From NCBI GenBank assembly GCA_902600475.1, contig CACKJM010000008.1, positions 1-64,000 of the forward strand: a DNA stretch of 64,000 bases. The letters run 5' to 3'. The position numbers were made by a program, and so were the translations under genes. Each line of letters opens with the position of its first letter. The first letter of the stretch is position 1. This document shows positions 1-10,326 of the stretch, in pieces. Origin of the DNA: an uncultured Prochlorococcus sp. (lineage in GTDB: Bacteria; Cyanobacteriota; Cyanobacteriia; PCC-6307; Cyanobiaceae). A model generated the notes under the pieces. The model had not been told where the DNA came from and did not search any database. It worked only from the letters and a program-made list of their open reading frames with translations.

Positions 1-846
1 CTTGTTGCTAATCTCTTACTTGCTCCAATATTATTAATTCCTTTCCCAAGAGAAGTTTTTTTTGCAAAACCCCTAGCAGCAATACTAAGTAACATTTTCT
101 TTGGCGTGCTTGGTTATAAGTTGGCAGATACCCATGGAAGGACATTATTAAGATTATTCAATCCAAATAATACTGATGCATATTTAGTCAACGAAGGAAT
201 ACTCCCAGCTGCAAGTCCTAAAATTTTAGATACCAGTGTAATTATTGACGGCAGAATCAATGGACTTTTAAGTTGCGGTTTATTGGAAGGGCAATTAATT
301 GTTGCTCAAAGTGTAATTGATGAATTACAAACATTAGCAGACTCAAGCAGCAATGAAAAAAGGTCGAAAGGCAGAAGAGGTCTTAAATTATTGCGAGAAT
401 TAAGAGATTTATACGGGAGAAGACTTGTAATAAACCCAACAAAATATGAAGGTAATGGAGTAGATGAAAAACTTTTGAAAATTACTGAGGATATGACAGG
501 AACTTTAATTACTGCTGATTATAATCTTTCTCAGATTGCTGAAGTTAAAGAATTAAAAGTTATGAATTTGAGTGATTTGGTTATTGCTTTAAGACCAGAA
601 GTGCAGCCAGGAGAATCACTTAATATAAAAATCGTTAGAGAAGGCAAAGAAAAAATGCAAGGTATTGGATATTTAGATGACGGAACAATGGTTGTTATTG
701 ATGAAGCAAAGAATTTTGTGGGAAGCAGATTAGACATTGTCATAACAGGAGCATTACAAACTCCCACAGGAAGAATGGTCTTTGGAAAACTAATAAATAA
801 TCCTGAGTCAAACAAATCTTTTAAATCACCAGCGACACAGGGCTAA
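1..846 (+). CDS. PIN/TRAM-domain membrane protein (YacL-like), 5' truncated by window edge
   Basis: Frame 1 is open from base 1 through the track ORF; ILDTSVIIDGRI...LIVAQSVIDELQ PIN motif and C-terminal TRAM-like GIGYLDDGTMVVIDEAKNFVG. Confidence 0.85.
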   Translation, partial: LVANLLLAPILLIPFPREVFFAKPLAAILSNIFFGVLGYKLADTHGRTLLRLFNPNNTDAYLVNEGILPAASPKILDTSVIIDGRINGLLSCGLLEGQLIVAQSVIDELQTLADSSSNEKRSKGRRGLKLLRELRDLYGRRLVINPTKYEGNGVDEKLLKITEDMTGTLITADYNLSQIAEVKELKVMNLSDLVIALRPEVQPGESLNIKIVREGKEKMQGIGYLDDGTMVVIDEAKNFVGSRLDIVITGALQTPTGRMVFGKLINNPESNKSFKSPATQG

Positions 847-888
847 ATCTAGCTAGAATCATATCAATCTTAATCTCGTGATACACAA

Positions 889-1551
889 ATGACTGTATCT
901 GCTCCTTATTACGGCGAAAACACTGTTATGAGGACCCCGCCCCCTGACCTCCCTTCTCTTTTACTGAAAGAAAGAATAGTTTATCTTGGTTTACCATTAT
1001 TTTCAGATGATGATGCAAAAAGACAACTAGGTATGGACGTTACTGAGCTAATCATTGCTCAACTTCTTTATCTTGAGTTTGAGGATCCAGAAAAACCTAT
1101 CTATTTCTATATAAATTCAACAGGGACAAGTTGGTACACGGGAGATGCAGTTGGCTTCGAAACAGAAGCTTTCGCTATTTGCGATACAATCAGCTACATA
1201 AAGCCTCCAGTACATACAATTTGTATAGGACAAGCAATGGGTACTGCAGCAGTTATTCTTTCATCTGGCACGAAGGGGCATAGAGCAGCTCTTCCACATG
1301 CTTCTATTGTTTTGCACCAGCCTATAAGCGGAGCAAGAGGCCAAGCAACTGATATCCAGATAAGAGCTGAGGAAGTCTTGAAAAACAAAAAATCAATGTT
1401 AGAGATTCTATCTCGTAATACTGGGAAGACTATTGAAGAACTTTCTAAAGACTCAGATAGGATGAGTTATCTCAACCCTAAAGAAGCCTTAGACTATGGA
1501 GTTATCGATAGAATACTCACAAGTCAAAAAGATTTACCAAATAAAATTTAA
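889..1551 (+). CDS. clpR: ClpP-like protein lacking catalytic residues (ClpR)
   Basis: ClpP family sequence, but the nucleophile motif GQAASMGA is replaced by GQAMGTAA; next to a canonical clpP. Confidence 0.88.
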   Translation: MTVSAPYYGENTVMRTPPPDLPSLLLKERIVYLGLPLFSDDDAKRQLGMDVTELIIAQLLYLEFEDPEKPIYFYINSTGTSWYTGDAVGFETEAFAICDTISYIKPPVHTICIGQAMGTAAVILSSGTKGHRAALPHASIVLHQPISGARGQATDIQIRAEEVLKNKKSMLEILSRNTGKTIEELSKDSDRMSYLNPKEALDYGVIDRILTSQKDLPNKI

Positions 1552-1577
1552 CTCTCACAAACAATTACTTTAAAATC

Positions 1578-2189
1578 ATGCCAATAGGAACTCCAAGCGT
1601 CCCATACAGACTTCCAGGAAGTCAATACGAAAGATGGGTTGATATTTATACAAGACTAGGTGTTGAAAGAATTCTTTTTCTTGGGCAAGAAGTTAATGAT
1701 GGTATTGCTAATAGCCTAGTTGCACAAATGCTTTATCTTGATTCTGATGATAATTCCAAACCTATTTATTTATATATAAACAGCCCAGGAGGTTCAGTAA
1801 CTGCTGGCTTAGCTATATATGACACTATCAAATACGTAAAAAGTGATGTTGTAACAATATGCGTAGGCCTCGCAGCCTCAATGGGTGCATTCCTATTGGC
1901 CGCTGGCACCAAAGGTAAAAGAGTTGCTTTACCCCACAGCAGAATAATGATTCATCAACCCCTTGGAGGAACATCTCAACGGCAAGCAAGTGATATCGAA
2001 ATAGAAGCTAAGGAAATTTTAAGGATTAAAGACATGTTAAATATGTCTATGGCAGATATGACAGGTCAATCATTTGAAAAAATCGAAAAAGATACTGATA
2101 GAGATTATTTCCTAAGCGCAGAAGAGGCAAAAAACTATGGTTTGATTGATAGAGTAATCTCACATCCAAGCGAAGCAAATCAGTCTTAA
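1578..2189 (+). CDS. clpP: ATP-dependent Clp protease proteolytic subunit
   Basis: [22 protein letters not shown] and [13 protein letters not shown] catalytic motifs intact. Confidence 0.95.
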   Translation: MPIGTPSVPYRLPGSQYERWVDIYTRLGVERILFLGQEVNDGIANSLVAQMLYLDSDDNSKPIYLYINSPGGSVTAGLAIYDTIKYVKSDVVTICVGLAASMGAFLLAAGTKGKRVALPHSRIMIHQPLGGTSQRQASDIEIEAKEILRIKDMLNMSMADMTGQSFEKIEKDTDRDYFLSAEEAKNYGLIDRVISHPSEANQS

Positions 2190-2298
2190 ATTTTCAAAAT
2201 AAATTTTTTATTTTAATTTTTAAATTAATAATTTTTTGGTTTATTTACACCTTTAATGTCTAAAATATTAATTATCAAATGTAAAAAAGCTACAACTA

Positions 2299-3288
2299 AT
2301 GACCCAACTCTTTTACGACTCAGATGCAGACCTAAGTCTTTTAAATAATAAAACAATAGCGATTATTGGATATGGTTCACAAGGTCATGCACATGCCCTA
2401 AACCTTAAAGATAGCGGTATGGATGTAATTGTTGGATTATATAAAGGAAGTAAGTCTGAAAGCAAAGCTATTAGCGATGGTCTACAAGTATTTAGCGTTT
2501 CTGAAGCTTGCGAAAAAGCAGACTGGATTATGATTCTCCTCCCAGATGAGTTTCAGAAAGATGTTTACCTTAAAGAAATAGAACCAAACTTAAAAGAAGG
2601 AAAGATATTAAGTTTTGCTCATGGCTTCAATATAAGATTCAAACTTATCAAACCTCCTAGTTTTGTGGATGTTGTAATGATTGCCCCAAAAGGACCTGGA
2701 CACACTGTTCGTTGGGAATATCAGAATGGTCAAGGCGTTCCAGCATTGTTTGCTGTAGAGCAGGATTCTTCTGGAAATGCAAGATCATTGGCGATGGCTT
2801 ACGCTAAAGGGATTGGCGGAACGAGAGCTGGGATTCTTGAAACAAACTTCAAAGAAGAAACAGAAACTGATTTATTTGGCGAACAAGCGGTTTTGTGCGG
2901 AGGATTATCAGAACTCGTTAAATCAGGCTTTGAAACTCTTGTAGAGGCAGGATATCAGCCCGAACTTGCTTACTTCGAATGCTTACATGAAGTTAAACTC
3001 ATTGTTGATTTAATGGTTAAGGGAGGCTTATCTCAAATGCGAGATTCCATTTCAAATACTGCAGAATATGGAGATTATGTAAGTGGTAAAAGACTTATCA
3101 ATAGTGATACAAAGAAAGAAATGAAGAAGATTCTAAAGGATATTCAAGATGGAACTTTCGCTAAAAATTTTGTGGAAGAATGCGATAAAAACAAACCCTT
3201 AATGACAAAATTAAGAGAAGAGAACTCAAAACACGAAATTGAGAAAGTGGGTAAAGGTCTGCGCTCGATGTTCAGTTGGCTAAAATAA
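2299..3288 (+). CDS. ilvC: Ketol-acid reductoisomerase
   Basis: [39 protein letters not shown] motifs. Confidence 0.97.
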   Translation: MTQLFYDSDADLSLLNNKTIAIIGYGSQGHAHALNLKDSGMDVIVGLYKGSKSESKAISDGLQVFSVSEACEKADWIMILLPDEFQKDVYLKEIEPNLKEGKILSFAHGFNIRFKLIKPPSFVDVVMIAPKGPGHTVRWEYQNGQGVPALFAVEQDSSGNARSLAMAYAKGIGGTRAGILETNFKEETETDLFGEQAVLCGGLSELVKSGFETLVEAGYQPELAYFECLHEVKLIVDLMVKGGLSQMRDSISNTAEYGDYVSGKRLINSDTKKEMKKILKDIQDGTFAKNFVEECDKNKPLMTKLREENSKHEIEKVGKGLRSMFSWLK

Positions 3289-4301
3289 ATTTATTTTTGA
3301 TATTCCTTGGATCGATTGGTTTTGATTTATTGATCGGCGATCCAAGACTCTTAATACACCCTGTTCAAGTAATTGGCTTTTACATAAAAAAAGTATCTGA
3401 TTATCTAATAAATAATTTTGGAGAAAATAAAAATATATTGTTTTGGGGAGGATTCATCTTAGCTATATCCTCCATTGGAATGAGTTTTAGTTTAGGAAAA
3501 TTGATAGAACTCAGTTATATACAATCAAGAAATCATTTTTTTGTTGGATTATTAATTTTTTTTGGACTTTCAAGTTGTTTTGCAACCAAGGGACTTATTT
3601 CAAGTGTGAAAGAGATTGCGGAACTAATAGAACGCAAAGAAGTTAATGACGAAAATGAAAGAATAATTAAGGAGAAAGTGCAAAGAATAGTAAGTAGGGA
3701 TGTAAGGTCATCTTCTATAAAACATCTCTTGAGATCAAGTACTGAGAGTCTTACTGAAAATTCTGTTGATGGAATATTTGGGCCATTATTTTGGATTTTT
3801 ATTGGAATTGTTTTTATGAAGTTTTCAATTTTTCTTCCAGGACCTTTGTCACTTGGTTTTTCTTATAAAGCCATTAGTACTTTAGATTCAATGATAGGTT
3901 ACAAATATGATTACTTTAGATATTTAGGTTTTTTCGGTGCAAAAATCGAAGATATTTTTACATTTATCCCTTCAAGATTAGTTTTAATCACATTACCTTT
4001 AGTTAGCTCCAAAGTTAATGAATATGGATCAATCATAAAAAAAAGCTATCTTGATGGTAAAAAATATGATTCGCCTAATGCTGGGATTTCAGAAGCTATA
4101 TTTGCCTACATGTCAGGTATTAAATTAGGAGGGGAAAGTAAATATAATAATAAAATTATTGAAAAGCCAATAATCAATGCGACTGGAGACAATTGCACTG
4201 AAGAAAAAATCAACTTAATTTGTCAATTAATTTTGAAATTACAATTTTTATGGATAATAATTTTTGTCTTAATTTTTTTTACAATCACGAGTTTAATTTA
4301 A
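3276..4301 (+). CDS. cobD: Adenosylcobinamide-phosphate synthase (CobD/CbiB)
   Basis: [18 protein letters not shown] and [16 protein letters not shown] motifs; TTG start overlapping ilvC. Confidence 0.9.
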   Translation: MAKINLFLIFLGSIGFDLLIGDPRLLIHPVQVIGFYIKKVSDYLINNFGENKNILFWGGFILAISSIGMSFSLGKLIELSYIQSRNHFFVGLLIFFGLSSCFATKGLISSVKEIAELIERKEVNDENERIIKEKVQRIVSRDVRSSSIKHLLRSSTESLTENSVDGIFGPLFWIFIGIVFMKFSIFLPGPLSLGFSYKAISTLDSMIGYKYDYFRYLGFFGAKIEDIFTFIPSRLVLITLPLVSSKVNEYGSIIKKSYLDGKKYDSPNAGISEAIFAYMSGIKLGGESKYNNKIIEKPIINATGDNCTEEKINLICQLILKLQFLWIIIFVLIFFTITSLI

Positions 4302-4344
4302 TAATAAATTAGTTTTAAAATTATTAAAATAAACTCAAAAATCT

Positions 4345-4590
4345 ATGCAAGAAAAAAACTCTCCAATGGAAAATCAAAATGATGATTTTACTAATACACC
4401 ATCAACTGATAATCAATACTCAAAATGGGTAGACAATCAGGGGGATGAAGTAAAGAATGTTTTTGGATTTAATAGCAGCGCTGAGCTTGTGAATGGAAGA
4501 GCAGCTATGATCGGATTCTTAATGCTGATATTAACTGAGTTAGTTTTTAGCGGCAGACCTGTGACTTCTTCAATTTTCGGTATAAATTAA
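4345..4590 (+). CDS. High light-inducible (Hli) chlorophyll a/b-binding-like protein with N-terminal extension
   Basis: ELVNGRAAMIGFLMLILTE chlorophyll-binding helix motif. Confidence 0.88.
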   Translation: MQEKNSPMENQNDDFTNTPSTDNQYSKWVDNQGDEVKNVFGFNSSAELVNGRAAMIGFLMLILTELVFSGRPVTSSIFGIN

Positions 4591-4592
4591 AA

Positions 4593-4805
4593 ATGGAAGA
4601 AAAAAAATCTAATCCAATAAAAGTAATCCTATACATTTCTATATGGGTAATAATTTGGGGAACATTAGGTTCCTTCATAGATTATCCACTTTATAAAAAT
4701 AAAATATACTTAGAAGGGAGCATATATCAGTACCTTACTTTTGCAATTACAGCAATAATATCAATAATAAGTGCAAAGTTTTTTTATAAAAAATTTGAAT
4801 TATAA
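4593..4805 (+). CDS. Small membrane protein, unknown function
   Basis: ORF immediately downstream of hli; two hydrophobic segments. Confidence 0.6.
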   Translation: MEEKKSNPIKVILYISIWVIIWGTLGSFIDYPLYKNKIYLEGSIYQYLTFAITAIISIISAKFFYKKFEL

Positions 4806-5057
4806 AAATTTGTACCTAAATTTCTTAATAATTTTAGCTGGTTCTTTGTTGTCATTTGACTCGTAAAGTATCCACTGATGTGTCTCAGTATCATGATCAC
4901 AACCATAATTACCAGATAGGTTATCGTAACTTGAAAGATATGAATGACAATTTTGGTCTGCCTCAAAAGCAGAGTCATAACCTGTCATAAAATATATCAA
5001 AAATAGAAGGATTACTAACAAAAAAAATACTTGGAAAACTAAATTTAATACCTTCAT
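4800..5057 (-). CDS. Small membrane-anchored/exported protein, unknown function
   Basis: ORF with N-terminal hydrophobic segment and Cys-containing soluble part. Confidence 0.5.
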   Translation of the reverse strand: MKVLNLVFQVFFLLVILLFLIYFMTGYDSAFEADQNCHSYLSSYDNLSGNYGCDHDTETHQWILYESNDNKEPAKIIKKFRYKFL

Positions 5058-5113
5058 AAGAATTTATAAAATTTAAATATATCATTTAAAAAAATTTTTC
5101 GATCTAAAAATAT

Positions 5114-5359
5114 TTAACGGCCAACATTAAAAACAAAGTCATGAAATTCTTGATTCTTTAAATAAAGAATGACAAGCAATATTAAAATCAAATTTAACCC
5201 TAATACTATTGATCCAAAAATATTTATTTGTTTTTTACCTGGTAAAGTGTAAGTAAATTTCTTGCCTTTAAGAAAAGCTGCTAAGCCTTTTTTTTCTTTT
5301 TTTGATTCTTTTATTTCAGCATCATTTTTAATTTCATTATCAGAGAAACCTTTTACCAT
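5114..5359 (-). CDS. Small protein with Lys-rich N-terminus and C-terminal TM helix
   Basis: 81 aa ORF; one strong hydrophobic segment. Confidence 0.55.
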   Translation of the reverse strand: MVKGFSDNEIKNDAEIKESKKEKKGLAAFLKGKKFTYTLPGKKQINIFGSIVLGLNLILILLVILYLKNQEFHDFVFNVGR

Positions 5360-5413
5360 TACAACTTAAAATCCAGCCTCATAATATTCGAAAAAAAAAA
5401 AATTTTTTAATAG

Positions 5414-5725
5414 TTAACAATTTTTAATCACAAATGGAATCATAAATGAAATTCTCTCATTTGAGAAATTTTTTAAAAAATAAGCTTCAATAATTGCAGA
5501 CTGCAATCCCAATAAACTTGATTGACATTTAAATCTATTTTGGTCAAATACAACTAATTGAAGTTTTTCTATTTCATAGACTAATTCTTTACATACTTGG
5601 TTTTGAGAACCTTTAAAACATTCATTCGATTGTTTTATAATATTTGACTTTGTTGGTATTGTTTCTGCCGTAAGGGAATTATAAAAAAATAAAAATTTCA
5701 GCAATAATATAGTTAAAAATTTCAT
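5414..5725 (-). CDS. Small secreted Cys-containing protein, unknown function
   Basis: 103 aa ORF; signal-peptide-like N-terminus. Confidence 0.55.
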   Translation of the reverse strand: MKFLTILLLKFLFFYNSLTAETIPTKSNIIKQSNECFKGSQNQVCKELVYEIEKLQLVVFDQNRFKCQSSLLGLQSAIIEAYFLKNFSNERISFMIPFVIKNC

Positions 5726-5798
5726 TAGTTCTTGAGATATAAAATTGAGAATAGGATTAAAAATTAAAAAAAGTTATTTCCATTTTATTGCTATTCAT

Positions 5799-5824
5799 AA
5801 AAAAAGATGCCCTAAAAGAACACC
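5799..5824 (-). terminator. Putative rho-independent terminator of the HU gene
   Basis: Minus strand GGTGTTC-TTTTA-GGGCATC stem (with G:U pairs) followed by T7, just downstream of the HU stop. Confidence 0.6.
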
Positions 5825-5860
5825 TTATAGATTAAAGGAAAAGATAGATTTTAAAAAAGA

Positions 5861-6136
5861 TTAACCTTGAACTCTATCCTTAAAAAGTTTACCTGCTGAG
5901 AATGTTGGAACTCTTTTAGCAGGTATTGCTATTTTTTCGCCTGTCTTAGGGTTCAAGCCCTGTCTTGCAGAACGATCTCTTGGCTCAAAAGAACCAAATC
6001 CTAGTATGGAGACTTTTTTGCCTTCCACGACTGAATCAACAATAGTTTCAATAGTCGTATCAACTATTGAAGAGACAACAGTTTTTGTTTCTCCTGTTGC
6101 AGCAGACACCAGGTTTACTAAATCAGCTTTGTTCAT
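5861..6136 (-). CDS. hup: HU family DNA-binding protein
   Basis: MNKADLVNLVSAATGE...LGFGSFEPRDRSARQGLNPKTGEKIAIPAKRVPTFSAGKLFKD. Confidence 0.96.
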   Translation of the reverse strand: MNKADLVNLVSAATGETKTVVSSIVDTTIETIVDSVVEGKKVSILGFGSFEPRDRSARQGLNPKTGEKIAIPAKRVPTFSAGKLFKDRVQG

Positions 6137-6212
6137 TGAATTTTAAAGTAAAGCAGAGATTAAATAGACGTGAATTGTAATCAAGCCTAAAAACCTCGAA
6201 CTTGCACATCAT

Positions 6213-6326
6213 ATGGAGCAAATACGAATACGGCAACCGAAAATGCCGGCGGCGCAAAGCTTTATACATAATTTAGGGGCATTTTTAACTACAGTCTTTA
6301 AGTTTATAGCTGCAAATTTTTCTTAG
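6213..6326 (+). other. Possible 37 aa micro-ORF or ncRNA in a GC-rich patch upstream of HU
   Basis: MEQIRIRQPKMPAAQSFIHNLGAFLTTVFKFIAANFS; not in the ORF track; contains hairpin CGGCA-ACCGAAAA-TGCCG at 6231-6248. Confidence 0.35.
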
Positions 6327-6764
6327 TATAAAAAAAGCCTCTTTAACTACAAAACAGCTAAAGTGATTGGTATCACTTGATTTTTCTTTAAGAAATCTAA
6401 CCTCATTTATCAAAACGAACAATGTCAAAAGTTAACAAATCTTGGAAGTAGAGGAATATATTATATTTTATTAAATTTCAGATATATTTCCTTCTCATCA
6501 CATGACAAAGTATGATTTGTATTTTGAAATCAAGAAAAATCTGAATTTTCTCATTATTAGACTATTTCTCCAAATCATTTTCTTTAAAGCATATATAAAT
6601 TGATAAATTACAGTAAGTGAACGAAATTAATATTCTCTAAGATTTAATAAATAGATTAGTGAAACCTTAAATTTGCAGGTTTTTTTCAAATTTGGATCTA
6701 TTATTCAAATATCAGTAAATTTAATAACTTTTCACATTATTCCACTAATCAAGTTAATAAGACA

Positions 6765-8798
6765 GTGAATTATATAAATAAAGGGAATCCATTTCCTTTA
6801 GGAAGTTCTCTTACACCAAAAGGAGTAAATTTTTCTTTAGTAGCGACAAATGCAGAATATGTAGAAATCTTATTATTCGAAAAAGAAAACTCTGAATTCC
6901 CGAAAACCGTATTCAAATTAGATCATAAAAATAAAACCGGTCCCTACTGGCATGCTGAAATAAGTAATTTAAAAGAAGGTTGCATTTATGCTTATAGGAT
7001 AAAACAAAAAAATAATGGGATTAACAATAACTATGAAAAAAAAGTTTTACTTGATCCATGTTCAAGGGGTATTACTGGATGGGAAAGTTACAAAAGAGAA
7101 AATGCATTGAAAATCCATGAAAATACTAATTCTTGTCTTAAAAGTGTTGTTTGCGATAGAAAATTATTTAATTTTAAAGATTATCCAAGACCGAAACATT
7201 CTTGGGAAGAAACAATTATTTACGAACTTCATATCAAAGCTTTTACTCAATCAACTGATCAAGATGAAAGTTGTTTTAAGGAATTTTTGAAAAAAATTCC
7301 TTATCTGAAAGAACTGGGCATTACGACAATAGAATTACTTCCAATTTTTTGTTTTGATCCAACTGATGCGCCAAATGGTTTAGAAAATTTTTGGGGTTAT
7401 AGTCCAATTAATTGGTTTACCCCTCATTTTGAATATCTTTCAAATGAATCTGCCGAAAAGAATAGAGAGGAATTTAGAAGATTAGTAGAGGAGTGCCATA
7501 AAGCGGACATTGAAGTCATCTTGGATGTTGTATTCAATCATACTTCTGAAGGAGATTCTCAAGGGCCTGCAATATCCTGGAAAGGTATAGATGAAAATCT
7601 TTATTACTTTATAGGAAAAGATAAAAATTATCAGGATGTCTCTGGGTGTGGAAATACTATTGCAGCGAATCGAGGATTAGTTAGAAAATTAATCATTGAA
7701 TCATTAAAATGTTGGGCGAGTGAATTTGGTATTGATGGTTTTAGGTTTGATTTAGGAATTGCTTTATCAAGAGGAGAAAATCTTTTGCCACTCGATAATC
7801 CTCCGATTTTCGAAGATATAGAATGTGAACCTGAACTTATTGATATCAAGCTAATAAGTGAACCATGGGATTGTGGTGGTTTATATAAATTAGGTAATTT
7901 CCCATCTAAAAATACATACACTTGGAATGGTCATTTTAGAGATGACTTACGGAGATTTTGGAAAGGAGATAAAGATACAGCATGGGATATGAGCGATAAA
8001 ATCAAAGGTAGTCCATCTATTTATAAAGAATATAATGATTACCCAAAATCAATAAATTTTATTACTTCACATGATGGATTCACCCTTAAAGATTTAGTGA
8101 CATTCAACTCTAAACATAATTTTGCGAATAAAGAGCAAAATAGAGATGGTGATAACCATAACAACTCTTGGAATCATGGGATAGAAGGTCCAACGACAAA
8201 CTTATTAATCAATGATTTAAGAAAAAGGCAACAAAAAAATCTTATTCTTAGTTTACTCATATCTAAAGGTGTTCCAATGTTACTTATGGGTGATGAAATA
8301 GGAAGGTCCCAAGGCGGCAATAATAATTCTTGGTGTCAAAATAATCTATTGGGTTGGATGAATTGGGATCACAGTCAAAAAGATTTAGAGTTATTAGATT
8401 ATTTTAAATACGTCATAAAAATTCGAAAAAAACTTATAAAAATATTTAATCCATCATTCTTGGCCAACAATCTAAGCCATGAAAATAATCCACAATATCA
8501 TTGGCATGGAACAAAATTAGATAGTCCCGATTGGAGTAGTTGGTCTCACACAGTTGCCTTCAGTATTAACAAAGGGAAAACTAATCCTCTTGTCTGGATA
8601 GGTTTTAATGCATATTCAAAAAGTATCGATTTCCAATTACCAAAATGTAAATATAATTGGTTAAAAGTTATTGATACTAGCATGTCTGAGATTTTTGAAC
8701 CATCAACTATTAATGAAAAATCCGTCTCAATAAAGAGTAGAAGCTCTTTATTAATCATTTCAGAAGGAATATTTGGAGCTAAAAATAATATAAGCTAA
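6765..8798 (+). CDS. glgX: Isoamylase / glycogen debranching enzyme (GH13)
   Basis: N-terminal CBM48-like region, ELHIKAFTQS, DVVFNHTSEG, GFRFDLG, ISEPWDCGGLYKLG, FITSHDGFTLKDL. Confidence 0.92.
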   Translation: MNYINKGNPFPLGSSLTPKGVNFSLVATNAEYVEILLFEKENSEFPKTVFKLDHKNKTGPYWHAEISNLKEGCIYAYRIKQKNNGINNNYEKKVLLDPCSRGITGWESYKRENALKIHENTNSCLKSVVCDRKLFNFKDYPRPKHSWEETIIYELHIKAFTQSTDQDESCFKEFLKKIPYLKELGITTIELLPIFCFDPTDAPNGLENFWGYSPINWFTPHFEYLSNESAEKNREEFRRLVEECHKADIEVILDVVFNHTSEGDSQGPAISWKGIDENLYYFIGKDKNYQDVSGCGNTIAANRGLVRKLIIESLKCWASEFGIDGFRFDLGIALSRGENLLPLDNPPIFEDIECEPELIDIKLISEPWDCGGLYKLGNFPSKNTYTWNGHFRDDLRRFWKGDKDTAWDMSDKIKGSPSIYKEYNDYPKSINFITSHDGFTLKDLVTFNSKHNFANKEQNRDGDNHNNSWNHGIEGPTTNLLINDLRKRQQKNLILSLLISKGVPMLLMGDEIGRSQGGNNNSWCQNNLLGWMNWDHSQKDLELLDYFKYVIKIRKKLIKIFNPSFLANNLSHENNPQYHWHGTKLDSPDWSSWSHTVAFSINKGKTNPLVWIGFNAYSKSIDFQLPKCKYNWLKVIDTSMSEIFEPSTINEKSVSIKSRSSLLIISEGIFGAKNNIS

Positions 8799-8799
8799 A

Positions 8800-8870
8800 A
8801 GCGGGCGGCGGGAATCGAACCCGCATCTTCAGCTTGGAAGGCTGAGGTTTTACCACTAAACCACGCCCGC
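8800..8870 (-). tRNA. trnG: tRNA-Gly (anticodon TCC)
   Basis: Reverse complement GCGGGCGTGGTTTAGTGGTAAAACCTCAGCCTTCCAAGCTGAAGATGCGGGTTCGATTCCCGCCGCCCGCT folds as a cloverleaf. Confidence 0.96.
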
Positions 8871-8931
8871 AATAAGTAATAGAATTACCATTGCAATAAT
8901 ACATTATCAAACAATCAACAAAGTAAAAAGA

Positions 8932-10317
8932 TTGGAAAATTCACACTCGAAAAAAAATATTTCAAGATTAATGTTCTCCTATGGACTAGGAGATGCAGGA
9001 ACTGGTTTAGTTGCGACGCAATTTGGTTTTTTTCTATTCAAATTTTTTATTTCAGCTGGTTTACCAGTAATAATTGCAGGTTCATTGTTGATGTTAATAA
9101 AAATATGGGATGCAATAAATGATCCTTTAATTGGATGGTTAAGTGATCGGACAAAGTCAAGATGGGGGCCTAGAATTCCTTGGATGATTTCAGCATCTAT
9201 TCCTCTTGGTTTCTCTTTAGCTGCAATATGGTGGACGCCTACAGGTTCAGTTCTTAACAAGACTATTTACTATGCAATAATTTCTATAGTAGTGATGACT
9301 GCTTATACAAGTATTAATCTTCCTTTTGCGGCTCTATCAACTGAAATTTCAGAAAAAATAGAAATAAGAACAAGGTTAAACGCATCTAGATTTACTGGCT
9401 CAATAATTGCGGGACTAACTGGTTTGATAATTGCTGGAGTAGTTTTGGGTTCTGAAGGATCAGCAAATAATGAATATTTTTTAATGGGTAAAATAAGTGG
9501 CTTTATTGCAGTTGCGACAACATTAATATCATGTTGGGGGTTAGCTCCCTTCGCAAAAAAAGCCAGAAGGCCTTCGGGGAAAGTAGAACCCATTTTACTT
9601 CAATTCAAAAGGATCTTCAGAAATAAAAAATTTCTCAAAGTTATTACTCTTTATATTTTGCTCTGGTGTGCATTGCAGCTGATGCAAACAGTAGCTTTAA
9701 TTTACGTAGAAGATGTACTTATGGTACCCGCAGATGTTGCCAAGTGGATCCCGATACCTTTCCAAATTAGCGCCTTAATAGGTTTACAAATATGGACCAG
9801 AGTATCAAATAAATTGAATAGGATTGCAGCTTTAAACTATGGAGCGATTATATGGATTATTTCATGTACGGCATCTTTATTTTTGCCTTCTTTAGCAAAA
9901 GTCTCAGGAGTTGGGTTTAGTATATTTTTAAATACCTATAACATAATTTTGTTCATTCTTTTAATTTTCATAATTTGTCTTATTGGCATTGGGGCTTCAA
10001 CTGCTTTTCTGATCCCATGGTCACTTCTTCCCGATGCAATAGACGAAGATCCAGAAAAACCAGCAGGTTTATATACTGCTTGGATGGTACTTATTCAAAA
10101 GATTGGAATAGCATTGAGTGTTCAACTATTAGGATTTTTATTGTATTTATCTGGCTATCAATCATGCTTTGTTGATAACGATAGTTTTAATATTATTGAA
10201 CAATGTAATTCAGCACAATTAACTATTAGATTATGTATTGGTTTTATTCCCTCAATATTGGTAATAATTGGTCTATTAATAATGAGGCAATGGGATCGAA
10301 AATTAATTACGAACTAA
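8932..10317 (+). CDS. MFS/GPH-family sugar:cation symporter (MelB-like; candidate glucose transporter)
   Basis: SYGLGDAGTGL, KIWDAINDPLIGWLSDRTKSRWGPRIPWM GPH hallmark; about 12 TM segments. Confidence 0.85.
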   Translation: MENSHSKKNISRLMFSYGLGDAGTGLVATQFGFFLFKFFISAGLPVIIAGSLLMLIKIWDAINDPLIGWLSDRTKSRWGPRIPWMISASIPLGFSLAAIWWTPTGSVLNKTIYYAIISIVVMTAYTSINLPFAALSTEISEKIEIRTRLNASRFTGSIIAGLTGLIIAGVVLGSEGSANNEYFLMGKISGFIAVATTLISCWGLAPFAKKARRPSGKVEPILLQFKRIFRNKKFLKVITLYILLWCALQLMQTVALIYVEDVLMVPADVAKWIPIPFQISALIGLQIWTRVSNKLNRIAALNYGAIIWIISCTASLFLPSLAKVSGVGFSIFLNTYNIILFILLIFIICLIGIGASTAFLIPWSLLPDAIDEDPEKPAGLYTAWMVLIQKIGIALSVQLLGFLLYLSGYQSCFVDNDSFNIIEQCNSAQLTIRLCIGFIPSILVIIGLLIMRQWDRKLITN

Positions 10318-10326
10318 AATAGAGAA

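Noticed and set aside
531-815. 94 aa minus-strand ORF
   Set aside because: Antisense within the PIN/TRAM gene; no supporting motif.
5390-5410. Long A-run
   Set aside because: Homopolymer in an AT-rich intergenic region; no associated structure.
8979-9593. 93 aa and 96 aa minus-strand ORFs inside the symporter gene
   Set aside because: Antisense to a clear MFS gene; no motif.
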